Shown: piece after piece, positions 1 to 8,073 of the stretch | Position numbering within the stretch: position 1 is the stretch's first letter | Layout: each line of letters opens with the position of its first letter | The notes under the pieces: model-generated | Seen by the model: only the letters and a program-made list of their open reading frames with translations | Database searches by the model: none | Told to the model about the DNA's origin: nothing | Position numbers and translations under genes: made by a program | Source: Bacteroidota bacterium | Lineage (GTDB): Bacteria > Bacteroidota > Bacteroidia > Chitinophagales > Chitinophagaceae | Direction of reading: 5' to 3' | Assembly (NCBI GenBank): GCA_018267875.1 | Contig: JAFDXP010000035.1 | Coordinates: 1-48,482, forward strand | Length of the DNA stretch: 48,482 nucleotides

Positions 1-325
1 ATTTTTCTCGAAATTTCTTTTCTGTTATCTCTCGAAAAACTCGCTCTTTATGAACTTCCCAAACTCATTCACCACATCTGCCTTTTCTCTTTTGGGAGTG
101 CAAAGGTAAGACTTTATTTTTACTGGACAAATATTTTTTTATACCCGCCTCTTTCCTTTCCTTGCACCTATTCTTTAACCGTAAGAACTAAACCCAAACG
201 CTTATTTGATTTGGGAGTGCAAAGGTGTGGTATGATTTTGATTACACCAAAAATAAGTTTTCCACATTGCTCATCAAATAACCCTAAATCCACGCCAGTA
301 TTTACTTTCAGATATTTTTTGCTTT
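1..325. other. Left-edge non-coding region with a leftward promoter
   Basis: No convincing gene lies here. A 17-bp direct repeat (TTTGGGAGTGCAAAGGT) occurs at 91-107 and 210-226. The first copy continues as CAAAGGTA (101-108), which on the minus strand reads TACCTTTG, the Bacteroidota -7 box, so it should fire leftward out of the window. The second copy has lost the TA. Minus-strand sequence below the first box holds a short open frame ending near position 10, but nothing shows it is translated. A TA(n3)TTTG-like string at about 313-321 lies just before the ATG at 326. Confidence 0.5.
101..108 (-). promoter_or_regulatory. Leftward -7 promoter box TACCTTTG
   Basis: CAAAGGTA on the plus strand is TACCTTTG on the minus strand, a full match to the Bacteroidota TAnnTTTG element, followed by the GCACTCC context also seen near other start sites here. 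The transcript would run off the left edge, so its gene is not visible. Confidence 0.5.
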
Positions 326-1216
326 ATGAAACTTGTATTCTCTTTGCTTCTTTTGCTCACTTTCATTATAAATAGTTTCGGGCAAACACTTAAATTTCAA
401 TACTACCAATCCTTGATTTTCATTCCTGTTAAGGTGAACAATTATGATCTGCTTTTTCTTTTAAACACTGGAGCTAATGCAAGTGTAATTGATAAAGATG
501 TAGCTGCAAGGCTAAGGATTGTTGCAACTTCAAAACAAGACTCAGTAACAGGTACAGCGGGGAAGGAACGAGTTCAGATAGTTACACTTGCTTTGTTTAA
601 ACTGGGAAATAGCACCCTGAAAAATATAGTGATTACGTCAAGAACGTTACGCAATTTTATTGCCCTAAACGGGAAAAAGGTGGATGGTATTTTAGGCACT
701 GATTTACTCAAACTTTTTGCTATTACGATTGATTTTAAGGGACAAAAAATCGTCTTTCAAAATACTGGTATTCCGGCAGGTAGGAAAAAGACAATTTTAT
801 TTGAGATGCCAGAAGGTATTCCCAAGATTTCGGTCAAGTTGAACGACACTTTTCAAACTTTTCTTCATTACAACAGTGGCGTGAGTATGGAGTTTGACAA
901 AAGTGTGTACATAAATTTAAGCCCGACTCAATGGAATTCTTTACACATAAAGGGGAACGACATCTCAGAACATAAGAATTTATGGGGGCAAGGTGTTGGC
1001 GGTAATGTTCTTCTTAAAACTGTCAAATTAAATAGTGTTGTTTTGAGCAACCAACAACGTGTACCTTTTGTCTATGCTGTATTGCAACCCAGTGAAGGGT
1101 ATTTTGAATCAAAAAAATCAATCGGTTTTTTCAGTAATAATCTACTTGAAAAATATGGGCGAGTATCGGTAGATTTTATCAACAAACAAATTGTGCTTCC
1201 TTTTTCAAGTAATTAA
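326..1216 (+). CDS. Secreted retropepsin-like (aspartyl protease family) protein, catalytic Asp replaced by Asn
   Basis: The 296-residue product has a signal peptide (residues 1-20, ending FGQ) and the fold signature of bacterial retropepsin-like aspartyl proteases: a flap-type first half, then a DGILGTDLL motif at 120-128 followed by the ITIDF strand. The usual D-T-G-A catalytic turn reads N-T-G-A at 47-50 (codon AAC at 464-466, one base from GAC). The equivalent turn in the second half reads N-S-G at 183-185. The protein therefore looks like an intact but probably inactive protease-fold protein exported to the periplasm or surface. Family assignment is from motifs; loss of activity is inferred. 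It stands alone on the plus strand. Confidence 0.75.
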   Translation: MKLVFSLLLLLTFIINSFGQTLKFQYYQSLIFIPVKVNNYDLLFLLNTGANASVIDKDVAARLRIVATSKQDSVTGTAGKERVQIVTLALFKLGNSTLKNIVITSRTLRNFIALNGKKVDGILGTDLLKLFAITIDFKGQKIVFQNTGIPAGRKKTILFEMPEGIPKISVKLNDTFQTFLHYNSGVSMEFDKSVYINLSPTQWNSLHIKGNDISEHKNLWGQGVGGNVLLKTVKLNSVVLSNQQRVPFVYAVLQPSEGYFESKKSIGFFSNNLLEKYGRVSVDFINKQIVLPFSSN

Positions 1217-1358
1217 TTCAAAGCTACTTTTATAGCTTAGTGAAAACCAGAAAGCTTTATAAAGGCAATATTACTTACGACGTATCAGGTTGTTGGGTGT
1301 AACAAAAAGCTATGCATTCAATTCATAAATAATTCTCCCCAAAGTAGTATCCAATCTA

Positions 1359-2294
1359 TTATTGCAAAATTCTCACACCATGAGTTGGGTTGAAAACTCT
1401 AGTAAGTGAGTCTAATAGTGCTGTTGTATCGGCAGGATTTACTTTTGAAACAGGCAGTACGACATAAAACATAGAAGAATCTGCCTCACTGACTAATTCT
1501 ACATTATGACCAAAAGTTTTAAGTTTTGCTGTTCTTTGTTCTGCTTTTGACAAAATGGTGTAACTATTCAAAATGACATCAATATTGATTGCTTGATTGC
1601 TTAAATTAAGTGTCGCCGTAGTATCAATTTGAGTTGAATCAACTGCGGGAGTATGATTATTGAGTGGCAAAGTATCATGCAATGCCGGTGTAATAGGAAC
1701 ATTAATAGGGCTGTGGGAGCCCCGCAGGTAGCGAAAGCCAAAATAACCAATGAAAGCGAGTAAGAGCAAGGCTAAAATCCATAATGTCACTTTTGTCCAA
1801 CTAATTCCACCTGCATTTTCCTGTTCTTCTTCCGGATCAATATACCGTGGTTTTACGACCGGCATATCTACACTGGAATTATAGACTGGGTCTTCTTGCT
1901 TTTTAGCTATTCGAATGGTTGGCAAAGGTGGTGGTGTGTATTGAAAATTAGGGTCAACCACAAAACGAATTTTACTTCGCTCTTCTTCAAAATATCCAAT
2001 TGCAGGAATTGTTACTTTTTGGCTATTTTGTAAATTTATACGAGCTTGTTGGCTGAAATCACGAAGAGCGTTAGAAGCCTTGCTAATGCTGGTTTGCTCA
2101 TTGGTAGCAATAAAGTTAGCCAAATTATCATCAATAGACCCGGAGGCAGTTAACAATACCTCAAAAGTGGGTGCTTGCAATGCGTCACCGGTAAAGGTTG
2201 CACTCTTTTTTTTCAATTCAAGATTCCCTAAACCGGGAACATAAACAAAGTTGTTCTTTAAGAGAAAAAGTCCGATATACTTAGCGATGTCCAT
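1359..2294 (-). CDS. HU-CCDC81 / SPOR domain membrane protein
   Basis: This 311-residue protein begins with two tandem HU-like domains of the CCDC81 type (about residues 1-55 and 60-115; markers YVPGLGNLEL and TIPAIGYFEEE). A proline-rich linker follows, then one transmembrane helix (about 168-190) and a C-terminal SPOR-like domain (about 236-311). In Bacteroidota this architecture is a conserved envelope protein. The SPOR part would sit in the periplasm and bind denuded septal peptidoglycan, with the HU-like part in the cytoplasm. What the HU-like part binds is not known from the sequence. It is monocistronic, with non-coding DNA on both sides, and its intergenic region to mtfA (2295-2532) shows no clear site. 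Confidence 0.85.
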   Translation of the reverse strand: MDIAKYIGLFLLKNNFVYVPGLGNLELKKKSATFTGDALQAPTFEVLLTASGSIDDNLANFIATNEQTSISKASNALRDFSQQARINLQNSQKVTIPAIGYFEEERSKIRFVVDPNFQYTPPPLPTIRIAKKQEDPVYNSSVDMPVVKPRYIDPEEEQENAGGISWTKVTLWILALLLLAFIGYFGFRYLRGSHSPINVPITPALHDTLPLNNHTPAVDSTQIDTTATLNLSNQAINIDVILNSYTILSKAEQRTAKLKTFGHNVELVSEADSSMFYVVLPVSKVNPADTTALLDSLTRVFNPTHGVRILQ

Positions 2295-2532
2295 TCTACT
2301 TTACACACAAATTAGGGGTGTAAAATAATGATAACTCAACAAAATAAGAATATTAAATTCTCCGTCCTTGTTTAATATCATTAAGTGCAAAAAAGGTTTT
2401 AAAAGAATTAGGTGTCTTAAAAGAATCCTACAAGTAAAGTTTGATTTTTTCAAGAATCATTCCTGTTAAGCGCCTTATTTTAATAATTTTCTACTTCAAT
2501 CTGAGTCTATTTATTTAAAAAATCAAATGATT

Positions 2533-3327
2533 TTATTTCCTTTCAGGTTCCTTAGGCTCTGCATAAGCCTTTTCCAGCAAAGAATACAGATCCGGATGCC
2601 GTTCTTTTAATAAATCAGGTCGTTCAAAAAAATATTCTGAAACCACGGCAAAAAACTCTGCTTGATTCGTTGCCGCATAGGGATTAATATCTGAATGTTG
2701 TTTAGCAATTTCAGCAATATTTTGGTGCATAGCCTGTATCCAAGGTAGCACGTATTGATGTGTCAATAAAACTTCGGGAACACCGTCCGTAATTCCGTCT
2801 GTTTTGTCAATTAAATGTACAAATTCATGAATCCCTGTATTGTTACGATCCATACTGTTGGCAAAACCGTTTCTCAATGCAATTTTCGACAGGATCATAA
2901 TATCATTCATGGCACCATCACCTACCATTCCCAGCACATCTCGATTTTCTCCTTGTTGGGAAAATTTTTGGTTGAAAGTTGTAGGATAAAGCAGCACTTC
3001 ATGCAAATCCGAATATTTCCATTGTGGAAAATGAAAGATTGGAATTATAGCACTGGCACCAATCAGCATTCGATCTAAAGGTTCAACGGAAGTACCTACT
3101 CCTGTAATTTTTATCCTTGAAAGGAAGCCCTGAATACGGTTTTCAAAACTTGTTTTATCCTCTTGAGAAAGGGTTTGATAGAATGCAACCTGATGTTCTA
3201 AAATTTTCCTGTCATCATCTGAGAAAGGCAGTTCAATAGTCTTTGTTTGACTTATCTTTTTGCGTCGCCAAAAGACCAACACAATGGTACCAATTATGAC
3301 CAAGAAAAAAGCAAGCGTATTATTCAT
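2533..3327 (-). CDS. mtfA: MtfA-type zinc metallopeptidase (M90)
   Basis: The 264-residue protein has an N-terminal membrane anchor (residues 4-20) followed by a basic stretch, and the zinc peptidase motif HEFVH at 167-171 with the downstream acidic context DKTDG. Length and motif position match E. coli MtfA (about 265 residues, HExxH near 150), the peptidase linked to the Mlc regulator of the glucose PTS. Many Bacteroidota homologues carry the extra N-terminal anchor, and no Mlc or PTS gene is visible here, so its role in this organism is open. It lies 137 bp downstream of recA on the same strand but behind a terminator. Confidence 0.85.
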   Translation of the reverse strand: MNNTLAFFLVIIGTIVLVFWRRKKISQTKTIELPFSDDDRKILEHQVAFYQTLSQEDKTSFENRIQGFLSRIKITGVGTSVEPLDRMLIGASAIIPIFHFPQWKYSDLHEVLLYPTTFNQKFSQQGENRDVLGMVGDGAMNDIMILSKIALRNGFANSMDRNNTGIHEFVHLIDKTDGITDGVPEVLLTHQYVLPWIQAMHQNIAEIAKQHSDINPYAATNQAEFFAVVSEYFFERPDLLKERHPDLYSLLEKAYAEPKEPERK

Positions 3328-3407
3328 AAGTTAAACTATATAAATTGTTTTGTTTGCAAAAAATCACTTTCAAAAATCGTTTTAGAAAATTGAAAATTTG
3401 GGTTAAA

Positions 3408-3443
3408 GAAAAAAAGCGCCGACATGCCGTCAAGCGCCTTTTT
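3408..3443 (-). terminator. Intrinsic terminator after recA
   Basis: On the minus strand a GGCGC arm, an inner GAC/GTC stem and a GCGC arm are followed by seven T. It lies 22-57 bp after the recA stop codon and separates recA from mtfA. Confidence 0.8.
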
Positions 3444-3464
3444 GTACTTACTAAAATGAGATGA

Positions 3465-4466
3465 TTAGGCTTTTTGTTGAAGTGCCTCTCTAATTTTCGC
3501 TTCGACTTCATCAGCTACTTCTGGGTTATCCCACAAAAATTGTTTTACGGCATCGCGTCCTTGACCAATTTTGGTATCGCCATAGCTAAACCAGCTTCCA
3601 CTTTTGTTGAGTACACCAAGTTCTACACCCATGTCTATAATTTCTCCGACCTTACTAATCCCTTCACCAAAGATTATATCAAATTCCACTTGACGGAAAG
3701 GAGGTGCTACTTTATTTTTAACAACCTTTACTCGAGTTCTATTTCCACTAGCGGTATCACCATCTTTGATTTGGGCAATTCGACGAATATCTAAACGAAC
3801 AGAAGCATAAAACTTCAGCGCATTTCCTCCAGTTGTTGTTTCGGGGTTTCCGAACATAACACCAATTTTTTCACGAAGTTGATTAATGAAAATACAGATG
3901 GTATTTGTTCGATTAATTGTGGCAGTAAGCTTTCGCAAGGCTTGAGACATGAGGCGTGCTTGCAAACCCATTTTGCTATCGCCCATTTCACCTTCTAATT
4001 CACCTTTAGGGACTAAGGCTGCAACTGAGTCAACGACTACAACATCTACTGCACCTGAGGAAATAAGACGATCTGCTATTTCAAGTGCTTGTTCACCATA
4101 GTCCGGTTGTGAAATAATAAGGTTGTCAACATCAACGCCCAACTTTCGAGCATAGTTGGCATCAAAGGCATGTTCAGCATCTATGATTGCGCAAATACCA
4201 CCTTTCTTTTGCGCTTCTGCAATTGTGTGAATTGCAATTGTGGTTTTTCCTGAAGATTCTGGTCCATATATTTCAATCACTCTACCGCGAGGTAAGCCTC
4301 CTACACCCAATGCAACATCTAACCCTAATGAACCGGTACTCACTACGTCAATAGCAACTTGTTGTTTGTCGCCTAACATCATTACCGATCCTTTACCGTA
4401 ATCCTTTTCTATCTTGTCTAATGCAAGTTTTAGCACTTTCAATTTGTCTTCTACTACTGTAGCCAT
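3465..4466 (-). CDS. recA: Recombinase RecA
   Basis: RecA polymerises on single-stranded DNA, catalyses strand exchange with ATP, and stimulates LexA-type cleavage. The 333-residue product shows the Walker A motif GPESSGKT at 68-75, the conserved IDAEHA stretch, the Walker B strand [10 protein letters not shown] and the loop-2 region [21 protein letters not shown]-like signature. Length is normal for the family (330-350). The start ATG is supported by the usual short N-terminus before the [22 protein letters not shown] segment. A TATATTTG box lies 38-45 bp upstream. It is transcribed alone, between the rpsG terminator and its own. Confidence 0.98.
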   Translation of the reverse strand: MATVVEDKLKVLKLALDKIEKDYGKGSVMMLGDKQQVAIDVVSTGSLGLDVALGVGGLPRGRVIEIYGPESSGKTTIAIHTIAEAQKKGGICAIIDAEHAFDANYARKLGVDVDNLIISQPDYGEQALEIADRLISSGAVDVVVVDSVAALVPKGELEGEMGDSKMGLQARLMSQALRKLTATINRTNTICIFINQLREKIGVMFGNPETTTGGNALKFYASVRLDIRRIAQIKDGDTASGNRTRVKVVKNKVAPPFRQVEFDIIFGEGISKVGEIIDMGVELGVLNKSGSWFSYGDTKIGQGRDAVKQFLWDNPEVADEVEAKIREALQQKA

Positions 4467-4503
4467 TGCGTATGATGTGTTTTTAATTAATTACTTATAT
4501 GGT

Positions 4504-4511
4504 CAAATATA
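4504..4511 (-). promoter_or_regulatory. recA -7 promoter box TATATTTG
   Basis: CAAATATA on the plus strand is TATATTTG on the minus strand, a full TAnnTTTG match 37 bp upstream of the recA ATG. I see no well-spaced -33 element and no obvious LexA-like inverted repeat, so SOS control cannot be asserted. Confidence 0.55.
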
Positions 4512-4705
4512 TTGCTGATTTATCAAAAAAAGGAAATAAATTTCCAGATAATATTTACCACTTACAGCATTATAAGTGGCAAAATTAAGACACTATCAGT
4601 GAAGGTTAAGAAAAAGTTCTCCACACTTTTGTTTCATCCTATCAAATTTAAGGTTAGAGTATAATCCCATTAAAATAAATACCTTTAGGTAATGAATATA
4701 AAAGC

Positions 4706-4736
4706 AAAAACCGCTACAAATAAATGGAGCGGTTTT
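4706..4736 (-). terminator. Terminator after rpsG
   Basis: AAAACCGCT and AGCGGTTTT form a perfect 9-bp stem around a 12-nt loop with T runs on both sides, 21 bp after the rpsG stop. It closes the rpsL-rpsG unit. Confidence 0.8.
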
Positions 4737-4756
4737 AATAAAAAATTAGTTGGCAA

Positions 4757-5224
4757 CTATATTCTAAAGTGGGAGAATGCTTTATTTGCATCTGCCATAC
4801 GGTGTGTATCTTCTTTCTTTTTAAAAGCTGCTCCTTCACCTTTTGCTGCTGCTATGATTTCATTAGCTAATTTATCAGAAATTGATTTTCCATTGCGCTC
4901 ACGGCTGTAACGAATTAACCATTTCATGCTTAAAGAGATTTTGCGATCAGGGCGAACTTCAGTTGGAATTTGAAAAGTAGCACCACCGATACGACGGCTA
5001 CGCACTTCTACTGAAGGGGTAACATTTGCCAATGCGCGTTTCCACACTTCATATCCTTCTTCGTTGGAAATCTTGCTTACTTTTTCTATCGCATCATAAA
5101 ACGCGGTAAGAACCACGCTTTTGTTACCGCCCCACATAAGGCAGTTTACAAAACGGGTTACCATTTTATCGTTAAATTTTGGATCTGGAGCTAATGGTAG
5201 CTTTTTAGCTTGTGCCTTCCTCAT
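4757..5224 (-). CDS. rpsG: 30S ribosomal protein S7
   Basis: The 155-residue product is a full-length uS7, a primary 16S rRNA binder of the 30S head. Recognisable segments are the basic N-terminus, [15 protein letters not shown], the [25 protein letters not shown]-type central core and the [13 protein letters not shown] end. It sits 37 bp downstream of rpsL on the same strand, as in the str operon. Unusually, the next gene is not fusA: a terminator follows and then recA. In E. coli S7 is the translational repressor of the str operon; whether that applies here is unknown. Confidence 0.98.
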   Translation of the reverse strand: MRKAQAKKLPLAPDPKFNDKMVTRFVNCLMWGGNKSVVLTAFYDAIEKVSKISNEEGYEVWKRALANVTPSVEVRSRRIGGATFQIPTEVRPDRKISLSMKWLIRYSRERNGKSISDKLANEIIAAAKGEGAAFKKKEDTHRMADANKAFSHFRI

Positions 5225-5261
5225 TGTAAATGACTGGCTTTATTTGATTACTTATTAAAAT

Positions 5262-5642
5262 TTATTTTTTCGCTTTTTCTTTCTTCGTACCGTATTTCGA
5301 GCGGCTTTGTTTGCGGTCTTTTACACCAGCTGTATCCAGCGCACCACGAACTATATGATAACGAACACCAGGTAAATCCTTCACACGACCACCACGAATC
5401 AACACGATTGAGTGCTCTTGAAGATTGTGTCCTTCACCGGGAATGTACGCAATCACCTCTACTTTATTGGTAAGACGAACCTTTGCTACCTTTCGGAGTG
5501 CGGAATTCGGTTTTTTAGGTGTAGTAGTATAAACACGGGTACACACACCACGACGTTGCGGACAAGCATCTAAAGCACGAGACTTTGACTTGGCGCGGAT
5601 TTGCTGACGACCTTTACGAACTAATTGTTGTATAGTAGGCAT
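5262..5642 (-). CDS. rpsL: 30S ribosomal protein S12
   Basis: The 126-residue uS12 is a decoding-centre protein. It shows the invariant [11 protein letters not shown] start, the [25 protein letters not shown] core and the conserved loop around [11 protein letters not shown]. The two lysines mutated in streptomycin resistance are wild type: K in TPKKPNSA, and the second loop reads [12 protein letters not shown]. It is the first gene of a two-gene unit with rpsG. A good promoter (TTG, 20 nt, TACCTTTG on the minus strand) begins 34 bp upstream of the start codon. Confidence 0.98.
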   Translation of the reverse strand: MPTIQQLVRKGRQQIRAKSKSRALDACPQRRGVCTRVYTTTPKKPNSALRKVAKVRLTNKVEVIAYIPGEGHNLQEHSIVLIRGGRVKDLPGVRYHIVRGALDTAGVKDRKQSRSKYGTKKEKAKK

Positions 5643-5676
5643 TGATTCCTTTAAATATGAATTTCAAAATGGACTG

Positions 5677-5707
5677 CAAAGGTAACGGTTCTGTTTTGAA
5701 ATACCAA
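5677..5707 (-). promoter_or_regulatory. rpsL-rpsG promoter (-33 TTG, -7 TACCTTTG)
   Basis: On the minus strand TTG (5705-5707) is followed after 20 nt by TACCTTTG (5677-5684), matching the Bacteroidota housekeeping promoter layout. The downstream GCAG context resembles the strong promoter near 101-108. The leader to the rpsL ATG would be about 28 nt. Confidence 0.7.
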
Positions 5708-6058
5708 CATTTTTTTTTCGCACTTCAAAATTTGGCTTTTTTTTATTACTTACGTTTGACAAAACCATTCTTCTCTTAAAGCTAAATTACACAAACCATA
5801 GGTCCAAATGAATAAGACCTACTTTAAAAAGCCCGAAGTTAAATAAATATGAGATGAACCCGTAAAAAGTTTTAACCTCAGACCATTTACAAACATGATT
5901 CTAATAACACTTTTCAGGAAATTATTTTCATTCTTTTAAAGGTACTTCCGTAATCCAGTTTCATAAAAAATCCATATTTTTTGTAATGACATTTCATTTA
6001 TTTTATTAAATTTTTAAAAGCCAAGATGGCTAAAAAGATGTTTCTAATCATCATTTCA
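5708..6058. other. Non-coding region between divergent rpsL and a conserved hypothetical gene
   Basis: About 350 bp of AT-rich sequence between the rpsL promoter and the promoter of the rightward gene. I see no open frame, repeat or stable hairpin in it. Confidence 0.6.
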
Positions 6059-6087
6059 TTTGCCATTGTACATTGCGCTTAATTTTG
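6059..6087 (+). promoter_or_regulatory. Promoter abutting the ATG at 6092
   Basis: TTTG at 6059-6062, 17 nt, then TAATTTTG at 6080-6087, four bases before the ATG. With transcription starting a few bases after the box, the mRNA would have almost no leader. Confidence 0.65.
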
Positions 6088-6091
6088 TATC

Positions 6092-6616
6092 ATGAATGCA
6101 GTTGAAATTTCAAATCTACTACCAGCTAATTTTTCTGACAGTGCCCGTGTATGGATATATCAGGGTAGTCGTCCATTTATAGAAAAAGAACAAAATGAAA
6201 TAGACGAACAGTTACATCATTTTTATAGTCAGTGGAAGTCGCATGGTGACGAAGTAAAAAGCTGGGCAAAATTACTTTTCAGCCAATTCATCGTTGTGAT
6301 GGCTGATTTATCTGACGATCCGATTGGTGGTTGCAGTACAGATGGTATGCAACGGATGATAAAAAGCTTGGAACGGCAATATGAAGTCAGTTTTTTTGAT
6401 AGAATGACACTTACCTTTCTTATTGAAGGGAAAGCACAAATGTTGCCTTTCGAGCAAGTGCAATATGCTGTGGATAAAGGCTATATTAATGCAGACACGG
6501 TATTGTTCAACAATATAGCGACAACTAAAAAAGAGCTTATAGACACTTGGTTGGTGCCGTTAAAAAATAGCTGGTTAAGCACGAGAGTATCTTACGAAAA
6601 AGCAGCCGTAAAATAA
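6092..6616 (+). CDS. Conserved Bacteroidota hypothetical protein (often labelled 'ABC transporter ATPase')
   Basis: The 174-residue soluble protein has features I recognise from a family common in Bacteroidota: the VWIYQ.SRPF segment near the N-terminus, a WKSHG segment, an LFSQFIVVMADLS strand and a GCSTDGM turn. Databases often call the family an ABC transporter ATPase, but there is no Walker A or B motif or signature sequence here, so that label is not supported. No signal peptide or membrane helix is present. The promoter directly before the ATG fixes the start. It is convergent with the symporter gene (19 bp apart). Function unknown. Confidence 0.75.
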   Translation: MNAVEISNLLPANFSDSARVWIYQGSRPFIEKEQNEIDEQLHHFYSQWKSHGDEVKSWAKLLFSQFIVVMADLSDDPIGGCSTDGMQRMIKSLERQYEVSFFDRMTLTFLIEGKAQMLPFEQVQYAVDKGYINADTVLFNNIATTKKELIDTWLVPLKNSWLSTRVSYEKAAVK

Positions 6617-6635
6617 TAGAGTTTCAAGAAGGATG

Positions 6636-8027
6636 CTATTGGTGTTCGAGTGATTTTTCCATTTTACTTACTACAACCGTTGCCACACTATTGCCTACAA
6701 CATTGGTTGCACTTCTGCCCATGTCCAAAAGCGGGTCAATGCCCAAAAGCAAAGCCAATCCGGCTTCCGGAATATTGAATGTGGCTAAAGTACCTGCTAT
6801 CACCACTAAAGAAGCACGAGGGACACCGGCAATTCCTTTGCTGGTCAGCATCAACACTAACAACATACTCATTTGAGTTCCAAAATCAAGATGGATACCG
6901 TATGACTGGGCTATAAAAAGCGATGCAAAAGTCATATACATCATAGACCCGTCTAAATTGAAAGAATAACCTAACGGCAATACGAAAGAAACAATTTTAT
7001 CCTTGCAGCCAAAGCGTTCCAATTCCATCATTGTTTTAGGGAAAGCAGCTTCACTACTACTGGTGCTAAAGGCTAAAATGATTGGCTCTTTAATTCTTTT
7101 AAATAAAGTAAAAATTCTTTTTTTCACAAAAACAGACCCTGCCAACAGCAAAACAATCCATAGCAATAAGAGTCCAAAATAAAATTCACCGACAAAAAGA
7201 GAATATGTCTTTAAAATACCCAATCCTTGCTTAGCAATAATAGCTGTCATAGCACCAAAAACGGCTACAGGAGCAAAGTTCATCACATATCCGGTTACTT
7301 TTAGAATAACATGCGCCATAGCATCAAACGCTTTGATAACGACATGTCCTGTTTCCCCAATAGCGGCTGTAGCAACACCAAAAAACAATGCAAACACTAC
7401 GATTTGTAAGATTTCATTTTTAGCCATTGACTCAAAGACACTATTTGGAAAAACATGGTAGAGAAACTCGCGTAGAGAAAGAGCCGACTTTACAATTCCT
7501 GTATCCACGGTTTCAGGTAAGGGTAAGTGCATGGCTATTCCGGGTTTAAAAAAGTTGACTAACATCATGCCCAACAACAGACTGACAAAGGATGCAGACA
7601 AAAACCACAACAATGTTTTCCCTCCAATACGACCAACAGCTTTAATATCACCCAGCTTGGCAACACCAACTACCAACGTTGTGAAAACCAGGGGAGCAAC
7701 TATCATTTTAATCAATCGAAGGAAAATGTCAGCCATCAAGGAAAATGGCTCCAAGACAGCATTTCGACTTTCCGTAATAGTTGTTTTGATCGTGCCAAGT
7801 CTAATTTTTTCAGCCTTTAATGTTATAAAATTTGTTTGCAGAGAATCTGTTTGCAACAATTGTTGTTTTACCAATTGAAGGCTGTCTTCAACTGCTGATA
7901 AATGTAAATTATCAGAACGAACAATTTTTGTATTGAGTAGAAAGCCCAAACCAATTCCCGCCACTAATGCGATAATAATATAGAAGGTTAATCGGTTTCC
8001 ATTTCCTGCATTTGTTGGCTCGTGCAT
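6636..8027 (-). CDS. Dicarboxylate/amino acid:cation symporter (DAACS, GltP/DctA type)
   Basis: This 463-residue inner-membrane protein belongs to the glutamate/C4-dicarboxylate symporter family, which couples uptake to Na+ or H+. Diagnostic elements are the HP1 loop STSSSEAAFPKTM, the NLDGS motif of TM7, the HP2 loop GIAGVPRAS and the TM8 stretch LLDMGRSATNVVGN, where the Arg is the residue that usually pairs with the substrate side-chain carboxylate. This favours an acidic substrate. Between TM1 (about 13-32) and TM2 (from about 98) lies a charged, helix-prone insert of about 60 residues, longer than in the archaeal GltPh. A TATTTTTA box sits six bases before the ATG. Confidence 0.9.
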   Translation of the reverse strand: MHEPTNAGNGNRLTFYIIIALVAGIGLGFLLNTKIVRSDNLHLSAVEDSLQLVKQQLLQTDSLQTNFITLKAEKIRLGTIKTTITESRNAVLEPFSLMADIFLRLIKMIVAPLVFTTLVVGVAKLGDIKAVGRIGGKTLLWFLSASFVSLLLGMMLVNFFKPGIAMHLPLPETVDTGIVKSALSLREFLYHVFPNSVFESMAKNEILQIVVFALFFGVATAAIGETGHVVIKAFDAMAHVILKVTGYVMNFAPVAVFGAMTAIIAKQGLGILKTYSLFVGEFYFGLLLLWIVLLLAGSVFVKKRIFTLFKRIKEPIILAFSTSSSEAAFPKTMMELERFGCKDKIVSFVLPLGYSFNLDGSMMYMTFASLFIAQSYGIHLDFGTQMSMLLVLMLTSKGIAGVPRASLVVIAGTLATFNIPEAGLALLLGIDPLLDMGRSATNVVGNSVATVVVSKMEKSLEHQ

Positions 8028-8073
8028 AGTGGGTAAAAATAGTGTGCTGTGTTGGTAAAAAAATATTTATTGA

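Noticed and set aside
1221-1238. Terminator after the retropepsin-like gene
   Set aside because: AAGCTA/TAGCTT is only 6 bp, AT-rich and without a T tail.
3320-3511. 63-codon minus-strand frame between recA and mtfA
   Set aside because: It overlaps the recA end, contains the recA terminator and has no protein-like features.
4467-4756. LexA-type SOS operator upstream of recA
   Set aside because: I looked for a spaced inverted repeat near the recA promoter box and saw none that was convincing.
4692-4910. 72-codon plus-strand frame over the rpsG end
   Set aside because: It is antisense to conserved rpsG codons and contains the rpsG terminator.
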